From Cydia pomonella (taxonomy: Eukaryota > Arthropoda > Insecta > Lepidoptera > Tortricidae), in assembly GCF_033807575.1 (NCBI RefSeq), contig NC_084720.1, positions 19,723,570-19,787,569 of the forward strand: a DNA stretch of 64,000 bases, in the 5' to 3' direction. This document shows, in pieces, positions 1-12,212 of this stretch. A program made the position numbers and the translations under genes. The notes below the pieces were generated by a model, which ran no database searches, had not been told where the DNA came from, and worked only from the letters and a program-made list of their open reading frames with translations. The first letter of the stretch is position 1. Every line of letters begins with the position of its first letter.

Positions 1-1211
1 TAATGAGTTTTTGGCATGTTTATATTTTATTTATATAATTTATGTTGCAATAATATTATATATTATATATGCCAAGTCTACATTTGTATCTAAGGAAAAA
101 TATAAAAAATACGGAGATTTAACTTACTAGTGATTTTATGTATTTTTTTCAACGAACATGTGTTTTGCACGAAATGATAGAACTACCCTAAAAAGCTATC
201 GTTCTCGGCTCTTGCCTCTATTAGTATTACTGGCAGCATCAATTTTATGTTTTCTTCATTTTCAATGCTTGAAAATGACATGTTCCTCAATATATAAACT
301 AAAAACATGCAAAACTATTCCAATTTTATGACAAATACGGAAAATGGTTGGCACCATATTTTTTTTACGCACGATTCCAATGCGCGCGCAAGGCAAAGGC
401 GCGAACAAAATCGACAAACAGGCAATTTAAAAAATGTAAAAAAGCTAATATTTTTGTATTTCTATTCGACGGATGGAGATCAAATCGATAAAATTTTATG
501 TTTATTCATGAATGTAATTTACGAGATAATTTAATCTATAAATAATGTTTGGTGTGATAAAACCTCTTTGAACTAACATTTGAAACCTCATAGTTGGTAT
601 AAAAAAAATGTATTACTCGACCAAATTAAGAAGACTCCGTTTCCATGCATATTATTTGCAATCAGTTACCTTCTTAACTCAGTCGGATAATATAATGAAA
701 AAGCCCAAGTGTTATAATATACTGAAAACGCACGCGTGTTTAATATCTAGGATTATGAGCCAAAACTCGGTGGAATAAAAACGTCGTTTTGAGCAAGTGT
801 GTTGAAAATAAATAAAATATCACCAAACAAATCTTCATCACTTTTAACCTCACGTTACCACCATACAACCTATCACTCACTTGTGCTTTCGAGTTAGAGG
901 CAACAGGAATTTCAACTACTAAGTATTATTATTACCTTCACATTCCAACTGGGATTGAACTCCAACATATTAGTTCACTCGTATTCCGCCGTGGCGCCTC
1001 GTGCGTGATATTCGTGCCAAGTTTTAATTGCTTTAGATCGTAGCCCGACCACGCAGGTCCCAAACGACAAATACGTTATACTAGTACTGTATTAAAGTTA
1101 GTGTTTACTCTAAACAGGATATTTTCCTATAAAGAGTTAATGACAGTTAGAGTCTGAAGTAAAATACAAAAATATGTGAAAAAGTCACGTTTACTATATG
1201 CCCGTTCCCAT
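1..1211. other. Non-coding, no gene seen
   Basis: AT-rich sequence without a recognisable gene, RNA or repeat edge. The short open frame at 307-534 has no family resemblance and is treated as chance. Confidence 0.5.
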
Positions 1212-1262
1212 GTTTGTTGTTATAGCGGCAAAAGAAAAATGCACTTTGAGAAAATTTTAACA
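1212..1262 (-). repeat. Fragment of a dispersed lepidopteran repeat
   Basis: The stretch with GTTGTTATAGCGGCAAAAGA followed by a CTTTGAGAAAATTTTAAC-like part is the reverse complement of the internal part of the repeats at 6028-6170 and 48055-48178 (GTTGCCGCTATAA core). Only about 50 bases are left. Confidence 0.45.
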
Positions 1263-1280
1263 GCTTATTTACTATCAAGC

Positions 1281-1471
1281 CAATTCGGACGTAGACGTAG
1301 ACTAGGCAGACATCAGAATTTGGAGGATCACGTTATTTAGTTATCGTGCATTTCGCTCGCACTAGTTTGCTTAGTTTGTGCCCGTGCCCGTACATGTATT
1401 GGCGCAGGTGAGACACACGATAGAATAACTTGATTCAAATATCATTCTGATGCCAGTGTACGTTCGAATTG
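1281..1471. repeat. Foldback element (inverted repeat), copy 1
   Basis: The left arm (CAATTCGGACGTAGACGTAG, then a TTATTTAGTTATCGTGCATT part) pairs imperfectly with the reverse complement of the right arm (CAATTCGAACGTACACTGGC, then GATATTTGAATCAAG). A second copy with the same arms is at 53703-53868. It has no coding capacity. The structure fits a non-autonomous foldback or MITE. Confidence 0.65.
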
Positions 1472-1849
1472 GTTCTTGAGATGCGGATTGTTGATTCCCC
1501 AACATAGCTTTGAAGTTCTTCATAGATTTATGCAGGTTTCCTTGGGATGTTTTCCGTCATCGCAAAACAGTTAGTACCTAACACCAAGTAATATTTCGAG
1601 AGAAATAGTGGTGGTAATTAGGTAAACATATTACTAACTTTTCTTAAATTATCATGGCTGATTTTTATGCATGTTTTAGAAAATATTGTTATAAATTTAT
1701 ACTCAACAGTGCCAGACCATTTCCGCCACAGGTAGCTATTACCAAACGCTTTAAAGCTGTCAAGAAATATTGTAACTTTACATTGACACTGGTTGCCCGA
1801 ATCGAGTTGCTTCTGTCAATTAAACGACATACAAACGATACCTAAATGA

Positions 1850-2050
1850 TAACTTATCTAAACCAGAACTTATCATTATCGTATTTAATTCTTCGAATAG
1901 GGCCGTTTATCAAAATAATATAATCAACTATCCTTATCCGTCTGTTTTGCATTCTTCAACTTCCACTTTTTATTTCTTGTTGTTGTTAATATATTTTCTT
2001 TTTTGTAATAATTGATGTGTTGCCTGAATAAATATTATTCTATTCTATTC
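1850..2050 (+). repeat. 3' tail of a retroposed element
   Basis: The segment ends in CCTGAATAAATATTATTCTATTCTATTCTA, i.e. an AATAAA signal followed by a short TTCTA tandem tail. The LINE at 26576-27874 ends in the same kind of ATTCTATTCTATT tail. The upstream sequence has no reading frame I recognise, so it is probably the 3' untranslated end of a non-LTR element. Confidence 0.4.
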
Positions 2051-2069
2051 TAATAATCTTATAAAGTCG

Positions 2070-2237
2070 TAAGGCGTGAGGCAACCGGACTAATCGCAAT
2101 AAGACCTACTTTACCCTCTGGGTTTAAAAGTCAGATGGTAGTCGCCTTCGTAAAAACTAGTGTCTACGCCAATTCTCGGGATTAGTTGCCAGGCTCCCAT
2201 GAGCCGTGGCAAAATGCCGGGACAACACGAGGAAGAA
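2070..2237 (+). mobile_element. tRNA-derived SINE, 5'-truncated
   Basis: The sequence runs from CAACCGGACTAATCGCAATA through TACCCTCTGGG, GTCGCCTTCGTAAAAACTAG and GGGATTAGTTGCCAGGCTCC to ATGCCGGGACAACACGAGGA. This is the body and 3' part of the SINE that is present in fuller form on the minus strand at 16834-17163. The tRNA-like head with the A and B boxes is missing here. Confidence 0.8.
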
Positions 2238-3149
2238 TAGCGCGGTAGTTAATTAACTATCGATATTAGTACGCTATTTTTGCCTGGTTTTCGCACTTAA
2301 CACATTCGTGGCCGAGCTTCGTTTGCATCTTCATGTTTAAAATATTTCGGGCCCTAAAATCTTAGTGGTCGCTTTATTTTGGGCTAGTACTAGTAAAACT
2401 ACTGCCTAACGCTACATATATACTTCTGTCAGATTTTTTAAAAAGAGACGTTCAATTTCAAGCACGAATTATACATTAATATTAAAAGTCTCAGGGTCAC
2501 GAAAACGCAGGAAAAGGGTATAATTTTTTTTTTGGAGTGCTCTAATATTTCATTTATTTATATCAAAAGATTAAAACATAAACCTCATAATGCAAAGCTC
2601 GTAATTAAATAACAAGTCTTCTGCATTAAGTTTTTTTTTTGCTTTACACGGAAATGTTGGTACGTACTTACGTTACGTTACATTACTACATTTGTTCCTA
2701 ACTAAGTTTGTGATATATCCATAACTCAAAATGTTATTTCAGTAACTAAACACGTTCTTTCCGTGTACCCTTCTTTATTATGCACCTATGAAAATCGTTG
2801 TATGCGCGAAAAAAGAGAAAATGACGACAATATTTTATTCCAAGTCGCACTTAACTGATTCTGACACGTGTAAATTACCTTTTCGCACGACACGTAGTGA
2901 AAGACACGGTGAATAGCCTCGACCTACATGCCTCTGCAGATAGCTCCAATCACATTAATGGACGCCATCATAGCCGACTTCCTCAAACTTCGCGGAGATT
3001 TTTAATGAAAGCCCCTTTGTCCCTCGCTGGCTAGGGTGACCATTAACACGGATTGTCCTGGAGAATTTCCTTTTCTTGAGAAGCTGACTCAGCGAAGACC
3101 AATCGCGTGTCATAAAAGTTATAAGTAGATAGGTTTTTACAAAATAATT
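2238..3149. other. Non-coding, no gene seen
   Basis: No recognisable gene or repeat. The stretch holds T-rich homopolymer runs near 2526 and 2630 and a small GTACGTACTTACGTTACGTTAC patch near 2660. Confidence 0.45.
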
Positions 3150-3780
3150 ATGATATTATTCGTGGCATTAAGTCCGCTTTTTGTACTGTAATTATGCAAT
3201 AAAGATGACATAAATAAATAAATGCTTATATTATAGCAAATATAAAATACAAGCTCATAAACTGTTTCTGTAAGTAGTAAATCATATAGCGCAGATACAA
3301 AACGAAGCTAAGTTTAAGCTTGTTTGTTTTTTATTTTAAAACCCATTTTTATAGAAAAACCCATTATATTCAGTGGATGAATACATGGAATTAAAATTAA
3401 AATAACTGGTTGACATTATAGTTCATGTAAAATTGATTTTAGATGACTTTGGTTCATGACTGTTATTAATTATTACTGCTCTTAGTTTTAATGACGATCA
3501 TTATGAGATATCCTATAGATATATAGTTTGACATTTATTCCATCATTTCTTGTTAGTTTCCTGTTTCCTTTGTTTCTTAGTTTTTAATTTCATGATAATT
3601 TTGAATTTGTTTTATTTTTTGGATAATTATTATTGACATTTTATAATTATATGTTTGCATGCGAAATTATTGACGATCATAATGTAAATTCATATATAGA
3701 TTAACATAAGAATAATTTATACTGTAATTTATAGTTATGAAAATAAATAAATCAAATCAAATCAAATATTATCCAATAAT
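3150..3780 (+). repeat. Two 3' ends of retroposed elements
   Basis: One tail reads TGTAATTATGCAATAAAGATGACATAAATAAATAAATG, ending near 3225. A second reads ATAGTTATGAAAATAAATAA and then an AATCA tandem, ending near 3768. Both carry AATAAA-type signals followed by short tandem tails, as expected for non-LTR retroposons. No coding part survives. Confidence 0.4.
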
Positions 3781-4140
3781 CTTTACATCTATATTCCTAA
3801 CGTGGACCTAGAAAACATAAAAACTCCACTCGGCCCGGAGAAATCCAAACATATGGATACCCAGGCAGGCCGGTAATTAAAAGAAAATTGTGACTTACGC
3901 CCGGGCGTGTTTAATAATTAACAAGGCTCTTTATCAGCGGCAAATGCTGCGACATCAAACGCTGATCGGGCTTTATTAATGCGGCCTCCGCCCTCTTTGT
4001 TGCGCTCATGTTATATTTACGGAGACCGATTGTATCGTAACCATTTGACAAGGTTTTGATCCTTTTTTTCGATACGACCTTGACCTTGAGCATCAATCTG
4101 AGTCAGCGGCTCACATTGATTGGTGATCACGAAATGCAAT

Positions 4141-4560
4141 AAGGAGTCAACTGCAACTGGATGTCGTACGATACCTCCCTAGAAGGGAGGTATGAGGCCG
4201 CTTCCGTCTTTCGGCTTTGGCGGGTCGCTTCCCACCGATGTGGGGTGTCGCTTCCCACTGGTGTTGGCCAGCTCTTCGCTACCGATCGTTACCCAATTCC
4301 ATAAGGAGTCATCTGATATGGCGTGGCCAAACACTCGACGAGTGGTATGGGAAGTAGTGAGGGAAGATACGACGGTGGCGGCAGCACCAACACCGCCGCG
4401 GGAATGTCGCAACAGTAATGGAGCTGAAGTTGCCATCTGAAAGTCACCTATACGAGGTACAAAACACAGAGAACACATAAGATACAGGAATACAGAGTGA
4501 CGTGAGAGGAATTTAAAAATATCTTCTAAATTCCAATTAATTCGGATGACCATTTAGGCT
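4141..4560. other. Unassigned GC-rich block with open frames on both strands
   Basis: From about 4170 the composition becomes GC-rich, starting with a short palindrome (ACCTCCCTAGAAGGGAGGT). Open frames occur on plus (4192-4440, 82 codons) and minus (4179-4553, 124 codons). Neither gives a protein I recognise. ATAAGGAGTCA occurs twice, near 4139 and 4301. A degraded mobile-element piece is plausible because everything around it is repeats, but that is inference. Confidence 0.3.
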
Positions 4561-4875
4561 GCAAGATATGCCATATGATATAGAAATAAACATTTGTAAC
4601 ACAATACTATAATTGGACATTACTTCATGAATTCCTTTGTTGATCAACTTTCGCGAACCCCAGTTTAGTTAAAGCGTTGTTAGAATTCGTTGGTCCGTAT
4701 ATTTGATCTAGCCGAAATAGCCGACACCTGTTTTGGGAAAATATTGAAACCATTGAAACCTCTTCGACATCATAGGTTTGTAGAGTCGGACCACGCTGAC
4801 TCTGAATGGGATTTGCAAAAACAAAGTGTGGCGATGTCATCATTTAAATCAAATTTGTATGAAAATATGACGTTT

Positions 4876-4955
4876 ATAACGACATCATCTCAGCCGAAAT
4901 ACGTCCACTGCTGAACAAAGGCCTCGTTGTACGGTCGTCGGTTCCAATCAATGCA
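4876..4955 (-). mobile_element. 3' end of an RTE-type LINE
   Basis: On the minus strand the last codons read EAFVQQWTYFG-stop, followed by a short GATGATG-like tail. This is the usual C-terminus of RTE-clade LINE reverse transcriptase proteins (EAYVQQWTS pattern). The element is 5'-truncated to under 100 bases. Related ends are at 5760-5895 and 39472-39610. Confidence 0.6.
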
Positions 4956-5220
4956 AAGTTAGTTTAGACGGACTCTAGTCCTAAGAAGATAATCATAATC
5001 AGCTTTATGCGTATATTAATCCTTAAGCCTAATTGATTTACCCACTCTCCATTGTTTATTAAAATTAATTATAGCTAAGCTCATCCCAGCAACTATTTAT
5101 TCCATATGTTTAATCCGATTGTAACATTAATGTGCGGGCGCATTGGTAAATAAGTCGGTTAATCTTTCATCGCGTGTTTGTGTAAGCCGCATCATAACGA
5201 TACGACTTTGATGTTTGTTG

Positions 5221-5516
5221 TTAAGGGAAAGTGGTCGACCGCTTCTCTATAAACATAGTCCCCGTTTTCCTCTATAGATACTGAAATTGTAGAAAATTCT
5301 CTAACATAAGAATTAGGAGGTTCCAAAATTAGTTCGCAATTTTGTTTTCGGTCCTATTATAATAATTAAAAGTCGAAAAATTGCAACATATAGCCACGGT
5401 GGCTATGAGTTTTTATAAACATTAAATTGTGTAAAAATATTTTCTATAATGTAAATATGTAGAGAGGAAAATGAGGACTACGTTTGTATGGATAGCGGCC
5501 GACCACTTTCCTCTTA
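5221..5516. mobile_element. MITE with long terminal inverted repeats, family M1
   Basis: The left arm TTAAGGGAAAGTGGTCGACC then GCTTCTCTATAAACATAGTC matches the reverse complement of the right arm (CTTAAGAGGAAAGTGGTCGG then CCGCTATCCATACAAACGTA). Arms are about 60 bases and the middle is AT-rich without coding capacity. Other copies lie at 20805-21225, 62752-63005 and, as a single arm, 43847-43915. The start of the open frame at 5471 lies inside the right arm, so it is not a gene. Confidence 0.8.
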
Positions 5517-5759
5517 AGCCTTTAATCCCCGCGTTCCAGCTGAAAGGATTTGTTGCTTCAAATACAGCCTACGCGCAAAAACGGTGCCCGGAGTCTGGTT
5601 GTTCAATGTTTCGTTTTGTTAACAAACCATTAAGTATGAAAAACTGTTTTGAGAAGAAACTTGTTTCATCTCGCGAAAGTAGCAATTGGAAGTAACAAAA
5701 CGATGAAACATCAGAAGAGTTCCGTTTCCAGACTTAAGTGGCAGGGTTGCAGGAAAATT

Positions 5760-5895
5760 CTTAAGCGGCGAGCGTGAACTGGAATACGCATCTAGAAAAG
5801 GTCCCCAACGAGGTGGACGCGATGCTGGAAACCGTTTGATCCCTCATCGAACGTACGGCGTACGGTACGTCTTTCGGCGGATATGATGATGATAA
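5760..5895 (+). mobile_element. RTE-type LINE 3' end, degraded
   Basis: The segment ends in GTACGTCTTTCGGCGGATATGATGATGAT, the same end (TCTTTCGGCTGATATGATG) as the RTE tail at 39472-39610, with an ATG tandem tail. The coding part is too decayed to read. Confidence 0.5.
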
Positions 5896-6027
5896 AAATG
5901 TGTGTTATTGTCGTCGGTTACCGCGATAGTTAGGCACCTACTCATGATAGTTACTCATCAATGTGTGTTGTTAATGCACGGATTGAAGCGAGCCAAATCT
6001 TAAATACTATGTCGGCATCAAAGGTAT

Positions 6028-6170
6028 TAGGGTTCCGTACCCAAACGCTGTATCTCATGAACCAATTGAAATTTCCACAGATGATGTATTTCTGTTGCCG
6101 CTATAAAAACAAATAGTAAAAAGTACCGAACCCTCGGTGGGCGAGTCCGACTCTCACTTGTGCAGGTTTT
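6028..6170 (+). repeat. Dispersed lepidopteran repeat (GGTTCCGTACC family)
   Basis: Markers in order: AGGGTTCCGTACCCAAA, GCTGTATCTCATGAACC, ATTTCCACAGATGATGTATT, TCTGTTGCCGCTATAAAAAC, and GGTGGGCGAGTCCGACTCTC. These form a widespread non-coding lepidopteran repeat, here internally shortened. Other pieces are at 1212-1262, 48055-48178 and, on the GCGAGTCGGACTCGC side, 44745-45090. Confidence 0.7.
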
Positions 6171-6879
6171 GTTGTTTTTAGTTCAATTTTATCGTTTCAA
6201 AATAAACTGCTCGTTTTCCTAAACGGTTACTTAAAGCTACGCCAATCTCTACTGGCTTAAGTTTACTGTCTGCAAAAAAGCGGCGAGGCGCCGCTCAACG
6301 GATCTGTATCCAAATACCTATATAATTTCATTAATGCGCTACATAACAACGATTTTACATACAATTATTTGCTACTTTTATTGTTTTATGTATTCAGAAT
6401 ACCGCCCTGAAAACAGCTATTTTCACGTGTTGCCGGCTCGAGTATTTAAATGACTTATATTTTTCTGACGGGACAGATTCAAAAAAAATAAGATAGAAAA
6501 TGTGCCTTAAAAATGTCTCAGATTACTGGCAAAATTTGTTTGATTTGAAAATGCCGTCACAAAATAATCCGCAAAATTTATTGTATGAAAAACCGAACTT
6601 CGTTACAGTTCTCCATATAAAACGCCAATTTCATAGGTAATGACCCAATATGTAAAACACTAAGGGAAAGATAGGTAATGTTCTTAGGAGGAAATGATAG
6701 TGCAGCGTACCGGAAAATGCAGCGTAAGAAAATTAGGACCGTTGGCGTTGGCCGAGGCAAGAGCACTAGTTGTTATGGACGTCCTCCCGTTGTCTAGCAA
6801 ATGGGTAAAATATGCTCAAGAGTGTAGAAATATTAGAAGTATTATTTATTGTTTTTACTTTAATTAACATCTGCGTAGG

Positions 6880-7390
6880 AGCCTATTGGGACCGTGCGAA
6901 GTGCGTGGTGGGGGTAAGTAAAGCGATCCCAGCGCATAAGGTGCTAAAAATTTGAACTAACTGCGGAGAGCGTCTTTAACATTACATACAAGTTATATGG
7001 CTCGAAGTGAAACTTTCATTTACGATTACTCCTGAAATATTCATTTAAATTGTATGGTGTAAGGGACCATTGTAATCTGTATGAAATGCTTAATATAACT
7101 AACATATTCAATTTGATAATTATTAATACTGTATCCGTGTAAATAATGCTTTGCAAATGCCCCATACTATGTGATCTTTTTCTAGATGTTAAGAATGGGT
7201 ATAGTAAGTTATCCTTAAAAGATAGACATTCAACATCGCGGACTTTTTTGTAGATCCATGAAACAGAGACAACCCCACCACATGAAAATCTGTTCAGTAG
7301 TTTTTAATTTTGGAGAAGTTTTATAAGATGCAGTAAATTGACGTTTTCCCCTCGACTTGCGGACGCTAGGTTGCGTGACAGTCGTGCACA
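6880..7390. repeat. Dispersed repeat R-A, uninterrupted copy
   Basis: From TGGGACCGTGCGAAGTGCGT to about 7390 this segment is repeated in inverted orientation at 26286-28215. Shared stretches include GGGGGTAAGTAAAGCGATCC, CCAGCGCATAAGGTG, ATTACTCCTGAAATATTCAT, CTTTTAAGGATAAC (reverse) and GGGGAAAACGTCAAT (reverse). This copy has no LINE inside it and so shows the pre-insertion state of the 26.5 kb locus. It has no coding capacity. Confidence 0.75.
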
Positions 7391-9287
7391 TAGCGAATAT
7401 CTTACACATGTGAACCAAAACCGGATTTCAAAATGTCAGTAAATCGATATGCTTGTTTTAGCCAACTACGAAAAGAAGTTTTAGGAAAAATATGCTAACA
7501 TGTACGTAGGTACAAACTTTTCTCTGATTCCTCTTTTTATACCTTGCCAATAAATAGTCAGTAACAGTGAGTCGTTACTCTATTTTACGAGTTCCGCCGC
7601 ACACTGAGTAAGCGCGGGATTCCTTTTCCATTTTCTAGACGCTCGGGTCAGTCAGGTACTTCATTCTCGATAGTATTTCTCGCGTGTCATTGAAAACGCG
7701 CGTTGAGTTGGCTCGTTGAATACGGTATTAAGCTGTCATTCTATTGAGGTGGAGACGACAGGAGACGTGCGAGAATCGACCAATAACATTTGTGTGTGTC
7801 TTCGCTTCAGTGGAAATGCAGCTTTAACATATTAAAGTATCTAAAGTAAAGTAAAGCACATTTTTATTTATGTACGTGGTATTAGAGATATACTGTCACT
7901 GGTATAACAAAGTTGGAGACAAAGTATTTACAGCGACAGTTAAACTATCGCATGATCTATCAGATTATCATAAGAATAGTGCAAGTGCGTTAGATATTTT
8001 TTTGATATTGGGTCCTCGTTATGGAGCGAAACATATCCAAGAATCTTCGACATAAAAATACGTGAGTGACATGTTTTAATTTTATTTATTAAGAAAAGTA
8101 AACACATATCAGATTGGTATTATACAGTACCTTTTGTAAACACGCTCTTAGAATAAAGAAAACGTTCCACGGCGAGAAATTCGGCAGATTACCCGCACAG
8201 TGCATCGTCGAGGCATGCAGGTCGCCTGCAGGCATGCAGCAGGCGAAGCATGCAGCTTGCAGCTGCAGTTATGCGGAGTTATGTGGCCAATCGCAAGACG
8301 GACGGCGACAAATGGTGCTTGGAAGGAATTTATGACTTTTGTGGGTTTTACTCATATTTAAGTTAGTAAATATTCTTTTTCTACTTTATCTGTCATTTGT
8401 ACATTCATGAACACTAATATAAGAACATACATAATAGGTTTAAAGAAAAGTCTATATTGTCTTTGACTTGTACTTTAAAATCGCTAAAACAATACTGTGA
8501 TTAATGGCTACCAACCTAACAAAATCAAAATTAATACAGTTTGAAACTATGTGTGGGATTAGAGTGCATGAGATGTTGATATGTATTTAAATAATCCTAC
8601 ACTCACCCACCTACCTACTCTACTTTGAAAAAGAAAAAAAAACATTAAATTGACTTTTAATCTACGGAGCAAGTTTTTTTTATAATTTAGACTTTAGTGA
8701 AACATAATAACATTATACAATTTTACGATTTTATTCTTTATGTGTATTTCCGTGTGTATAGTTATCCATAGCCTATTTTTTGCAACTGCCAATCTGGACT
8801 ATAATAAAGATATTCATAAATTCACCTTTCAAAAAAATTTTTGAAAGATATTTATCCCTGATAAGTATAGGGCCGAGGGGACGAGTGACACGAGCGTTGG
8901 TTTATAGCACACTGCTTTATTGACGTAAAGATGGATCGTGGGCGCAGCCACACACACATGCATAGGTAATAGTTGCATACATATACAACAATCCCTACAA
9001 ACTTCTCCACGTGTCACAAACTATATTCGTTTACCATATGGAGTGTGGAATTAATACCTCCACCTTCCGTAGTTTACCAGCAAAGTTTCACGTCACGTTA
9101 CACGCTTGTATGTTGTTTGAAACTGCGACATCACTTTACCCGAGCATACATACCTTAAAAACGGTACCCACCTACAAGTGATACACAGCTAGTTAATTAC
9201 CACAAAGTTTACTCACGCGTACCCTCAGTACCATTGCGTCGTCAAATGATGAAAAGCTGTCTCTCGTCTCAAATCCAATTTGAAATT
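7391..9287. other. Non-coding, no gene seen
   Basis: No recognised gene. At 7560-7800 the sequence is CpG-richer and contains TCAGT motifs like an arthropod initiator, but no credible coding exon follows. At 8205-8270 GCATGCAG and CTGCAG motifs recur several times in a small cluster of imperfect repeats. Open frames at 7870 and 8114 show no family resemblance. Confidence 0.4.
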
Positions 9288-9440
9288 TATGACACGGCCC
9301 GATTCGAGCTTTAAGATTATACGTCAAATACACCGACCGACCGGCGACATCAGTGCCAAAAGTGACGTTTTTGTTTGAAGAAATCGTATCTCGCCCATCG
9401 TGACCCTCCATCGGTATATACGAGCTAGATTTTAAGGCAA
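9288..9440. repeat. Foldback family F-GTGAC, copy
   Basis: Contains CGGCCCGATTCGAGCTTTAA and CAGTGCCAAAAGTGACGTTT followed by TTGTTTGAAGAAAT. The same modules occur at 56590-56745 in inverted orientation, and the CAGTGTCAAAAGTGACGTTT core recurs at 18122-18294 and 57188-57311. The minus-strand open frame across it is incidental. Confidence 0.55.
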
Positions 9441-9459
9441 TTGATGTCAAAAGGAGATC

Positions 9460-11470
9460 AAATCCACATTAGTAGGTTCGGATCGCCGTCCAAGTCGTAA
9501 TGAGATGTTTAATTGCCGCCCGGAGTGGCGCGGTCTTTATAAGAGGACTCTATTGAAGTTTCTCGTGTTTAATTCTATTTGCTTTTACTTGTTTGAAGCG
9601 TTTCTTTGTATCGGAGGATTGTTAGGTTCGGAGACATTGCGACGTGGTTTGGGGAAATTGATGAAGACGTCTTTGTTGAAATACAACTGTTATATTTTAG
9701 GTTAGGAATGTACATTATATTACGGTTTTTATATGACTTAATAGTCGCTTTTACAATAAAATGAACGGAATGATATACTATTCGATGTAATTTTCATTAT
9801 TGTTAGAATGCTGCGAGACATTCTGACAATAGTTTAAGTTACATCAATGTCAGATGTTAGATATTTACAGTTGCAATAAGAACAAATCAAAGGGCTTTTC
9901 CAAATATATAGTAAAGGAGTTCCATAAGTTTCTTAATTAATATTGTTCACTTCAAGAATGAGTCTCATTTGTTATTATAATTTAGAAATTGCTATCTATC
10001 GATATCGACAGCAATATCGATACTTGCGTCGATATTTAATGAATCTAGTCTAGCACTGGTGCGTTATTGCCCCTCAAAAACCAGACTGTGGACTCATATT
10101 CTTTGACTTGTAAGCGTTCATAGGTGACGGTAACAGCTTACCACCAAGCGGGTGTTTATTTGTTGGATTAAAAAATAAGAAACACTTAAATGTCCCCAAA
10201 CATTTTATTAAAACATCTGCTAACTCAACTTAATTTTTATTAAGAAATTTAAAGTAACATTTAGGCACTAAGTAGACTAAATTAAAAGCAAATAACTAGT
10301 AAAGCGAATTTATAAACAACTTTGAGATTCTTGTATCTTCTAACTGAATTGAGTTAGAGAAATTGTATTTTGTAAGAACTTATTTGTCTGTCATCTACTG
10401 CAGTCGCGCTTCTACGAACTGTGTCAAAGATTGTTGGAGTCGTTTAATAAGTGTGTGATGCTAATTCATTCAAACATACACTTTGATATCTCAATGATGT
10501 CATTTAGGTATCATTTGCGCGTGCATCTCGCTCGTACTTATCATTTTGTTGTCAAAACCAAATATACGTTTGATTTGGCACCTGTGACACTACCAGTATC
10601 TCTGTGATAAGTATTTTATATTGATATATGGCGATACATCAAGCTCCGTAAGAGTGGTTGTCTTATTACTCAGAGACAGCACACATGTAATTTTTTCGAA
10701 ATTGAGCATCAAAATAACCTCAAAAACAAATTGTTTTGGCGCTTCCGCTCGCTCAAGAGCACATTTACATATGTCTGAGTAGGATGTACATACTTATACT
10801 TAAAATAAAATAAAAATATACAATTTTACTTTCTTGAAAAGCTTAAAAGACGTTCAAAGCGCAGAATGCCATAATATCGCGCTATTATCCCGTAGCGCGT
10901 AGCAGCGTCACGGCGCTCCGGCTACGAGTGCTACGCCTTTGCGCTCAAAGGGCTACGCGTTCTTTGTTTCTCACTCGAATGTCACTCGCTTTGTGTTATG
11001 ATAGAAGTTTATTCAAATACGAACAAAAATAATCTGTGACTTGGACTTTCTGGGAGATATCCACGTATTATAGACATAGAAACAAATAAAACAGGTCAGT
11101 TTGTATGGAACGAGTATTTGAAGTTTCCGTTTCTTAGTCAATGCGATTGCGTGGTCTATTTCTATGTATCTGTCTTCCATCCTCTACCTCTAAAATATAC
11201 ATTATTTCACACAAACTCCCGACAGATGCCTGAGCTCGCAAATTATTTATAACTTATATATTTCCAGCAAAATGTCAAGAATAGAAATATAACCTTTATT
11301 AAATGGAGCAAGCTCGCTGAGGTCAGATTTAGCCGACGACTCGGAGGCCAATTCGAACCTACGTCCCGATAGTAAAATGATGTTATTCGCGTGTGCATTT
11401 TACTTGTACTTGTATTGACGCGAGCGACAGGCGCATTAACAGGTTACGAAATTGATGTAGATTTGTTAAG
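9460..11470. other. Non-coding, no gene seen
   Basis: No gene recognised. Around 10885-10970 there is a local cluster of GTAGCGCGTAGC and GGCTACG motifs in mixed orientation. GTGCATCTCGCTCGTACTT near 10520 resembles the arm of the foldback at 34117-34243. Confidence 0.4.
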
Positions 11471-11474
11471 GATA

Positions 11475-11830
11475 TGAAATGAAATGAAATATCTTTATTT
11501 CTGGTAACCAGAGGCCTATAGATAAATACCTTAAAACTAGAATACATATTATAAAAATGTATTTTATAACTAAATACTACAAATCACATTATAGTTGCGA
11601 TGCACGCAACGCCGCAGTGTCAGGGAGCCGGCCGCGGAACCGCCGGAACTTGACACCCTTGTTGAAGTCCTCCTTGTTGAAGGTCGCTAGACGTTCAGTC
11701 GGAACGCACACCACAAACGAATTAAAATTCGCATTGTGTCGAGATTCCACTTCGCGACCCTCAGGACGAGTCCGGAGTTTACTCTCACATACTTTACGAT
11801 ATCATCCACCTTCGTGAGATATGATTTGTC
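11475..11830 (-). pseudogene. LINE ORF1 fragment with a baculovirus FP-like C-terminal domain
   Basis: Read on the minus strand, two frames together resemble the C-terminal domain of insect non-LTR retrotransposon ORF1 proteins, which is related to the C-terminus of the baculoviral FP family. The upstream part (about 11730-11830) contains DIVKYVRVNSGLVLRV. After a frame change near 11728 the downstream part contains NSFVVCVPTERLATF, then NKGVKFRRFRGRLPD, and a stop at 11589-11591. Downstream on the same strand, AATAAAGATATTTCATTTCATTTCAT at 11475-11500 is a retroposon 3' tail. ORF1 proteins of this type bind nucleic acid in the retrotransposon particle (known of the class). The frame change and truncation mark this as dead. 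The family call is from memory of conserved residues. Confidence 0.5.
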
Positions 11831-12078
11831 AGTGCCAAAAGTGACTTTCCTTGAACCAAGATCAAATTAATTTACACTCAGCATAAGCCTCTGACACGCA
11901 CGGCCGAATGGTAACAAAATGAAATAATTTTGATGTTCAATGAAAGCTTTTAAGTGGCCCTTAGATATATTCTAACTACTTGGCTTTAATATTGAGTATT
12001 ACTGTAATAGTGGGTTACTAGTTATTACGTGTCACTCAGAAATTTGTATAATTATTTTTGATTAATTCTTGATTCAGC

Positions 12079-12199
12079 GGCGGTAGCACGGTCGCATTTT
12101 TATCGCCTATCACCATGCCTGTCACGTTCTAATAAGTAGGTAAGTGCGAAAGTGACGGGCATAATGACAGGTGATAAAAATGGAACCATGCTGCCACCG
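12079..12199. repeat. Foldback family F-CTGTCACG, first of a tandem pair
   Basis: Left arm GCGGTAGCACGGTCGC, CATTTTTATCGCCTATCACC, ATGCCTGTCACGTTCTA; the right arm is its imperfect inverse, ending ATAAAAATGGAACCATGCTG then CCACCG. It is about 120 bases and nearly all palindrome. Further copies are at 12213-12325, 42095-42230 and 45179-45285. Confidence 0.75.
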
Positions 12200-12212
12200 T
12201 AGTTGGGCTAAG

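Noticed and set aside
4179..4553. 124-codon minus-strand open frame in a GC-rich block
   Set aside because: No recognisable domain; the opposite strand is also open, as expected from composition. Kept only as an unassigned block.
7560..7870. Promoter with arthropod initiator-like TCAGT motifs
   Set aside because: The motif is too short to be informative, and no credible exon or downstream element follows.
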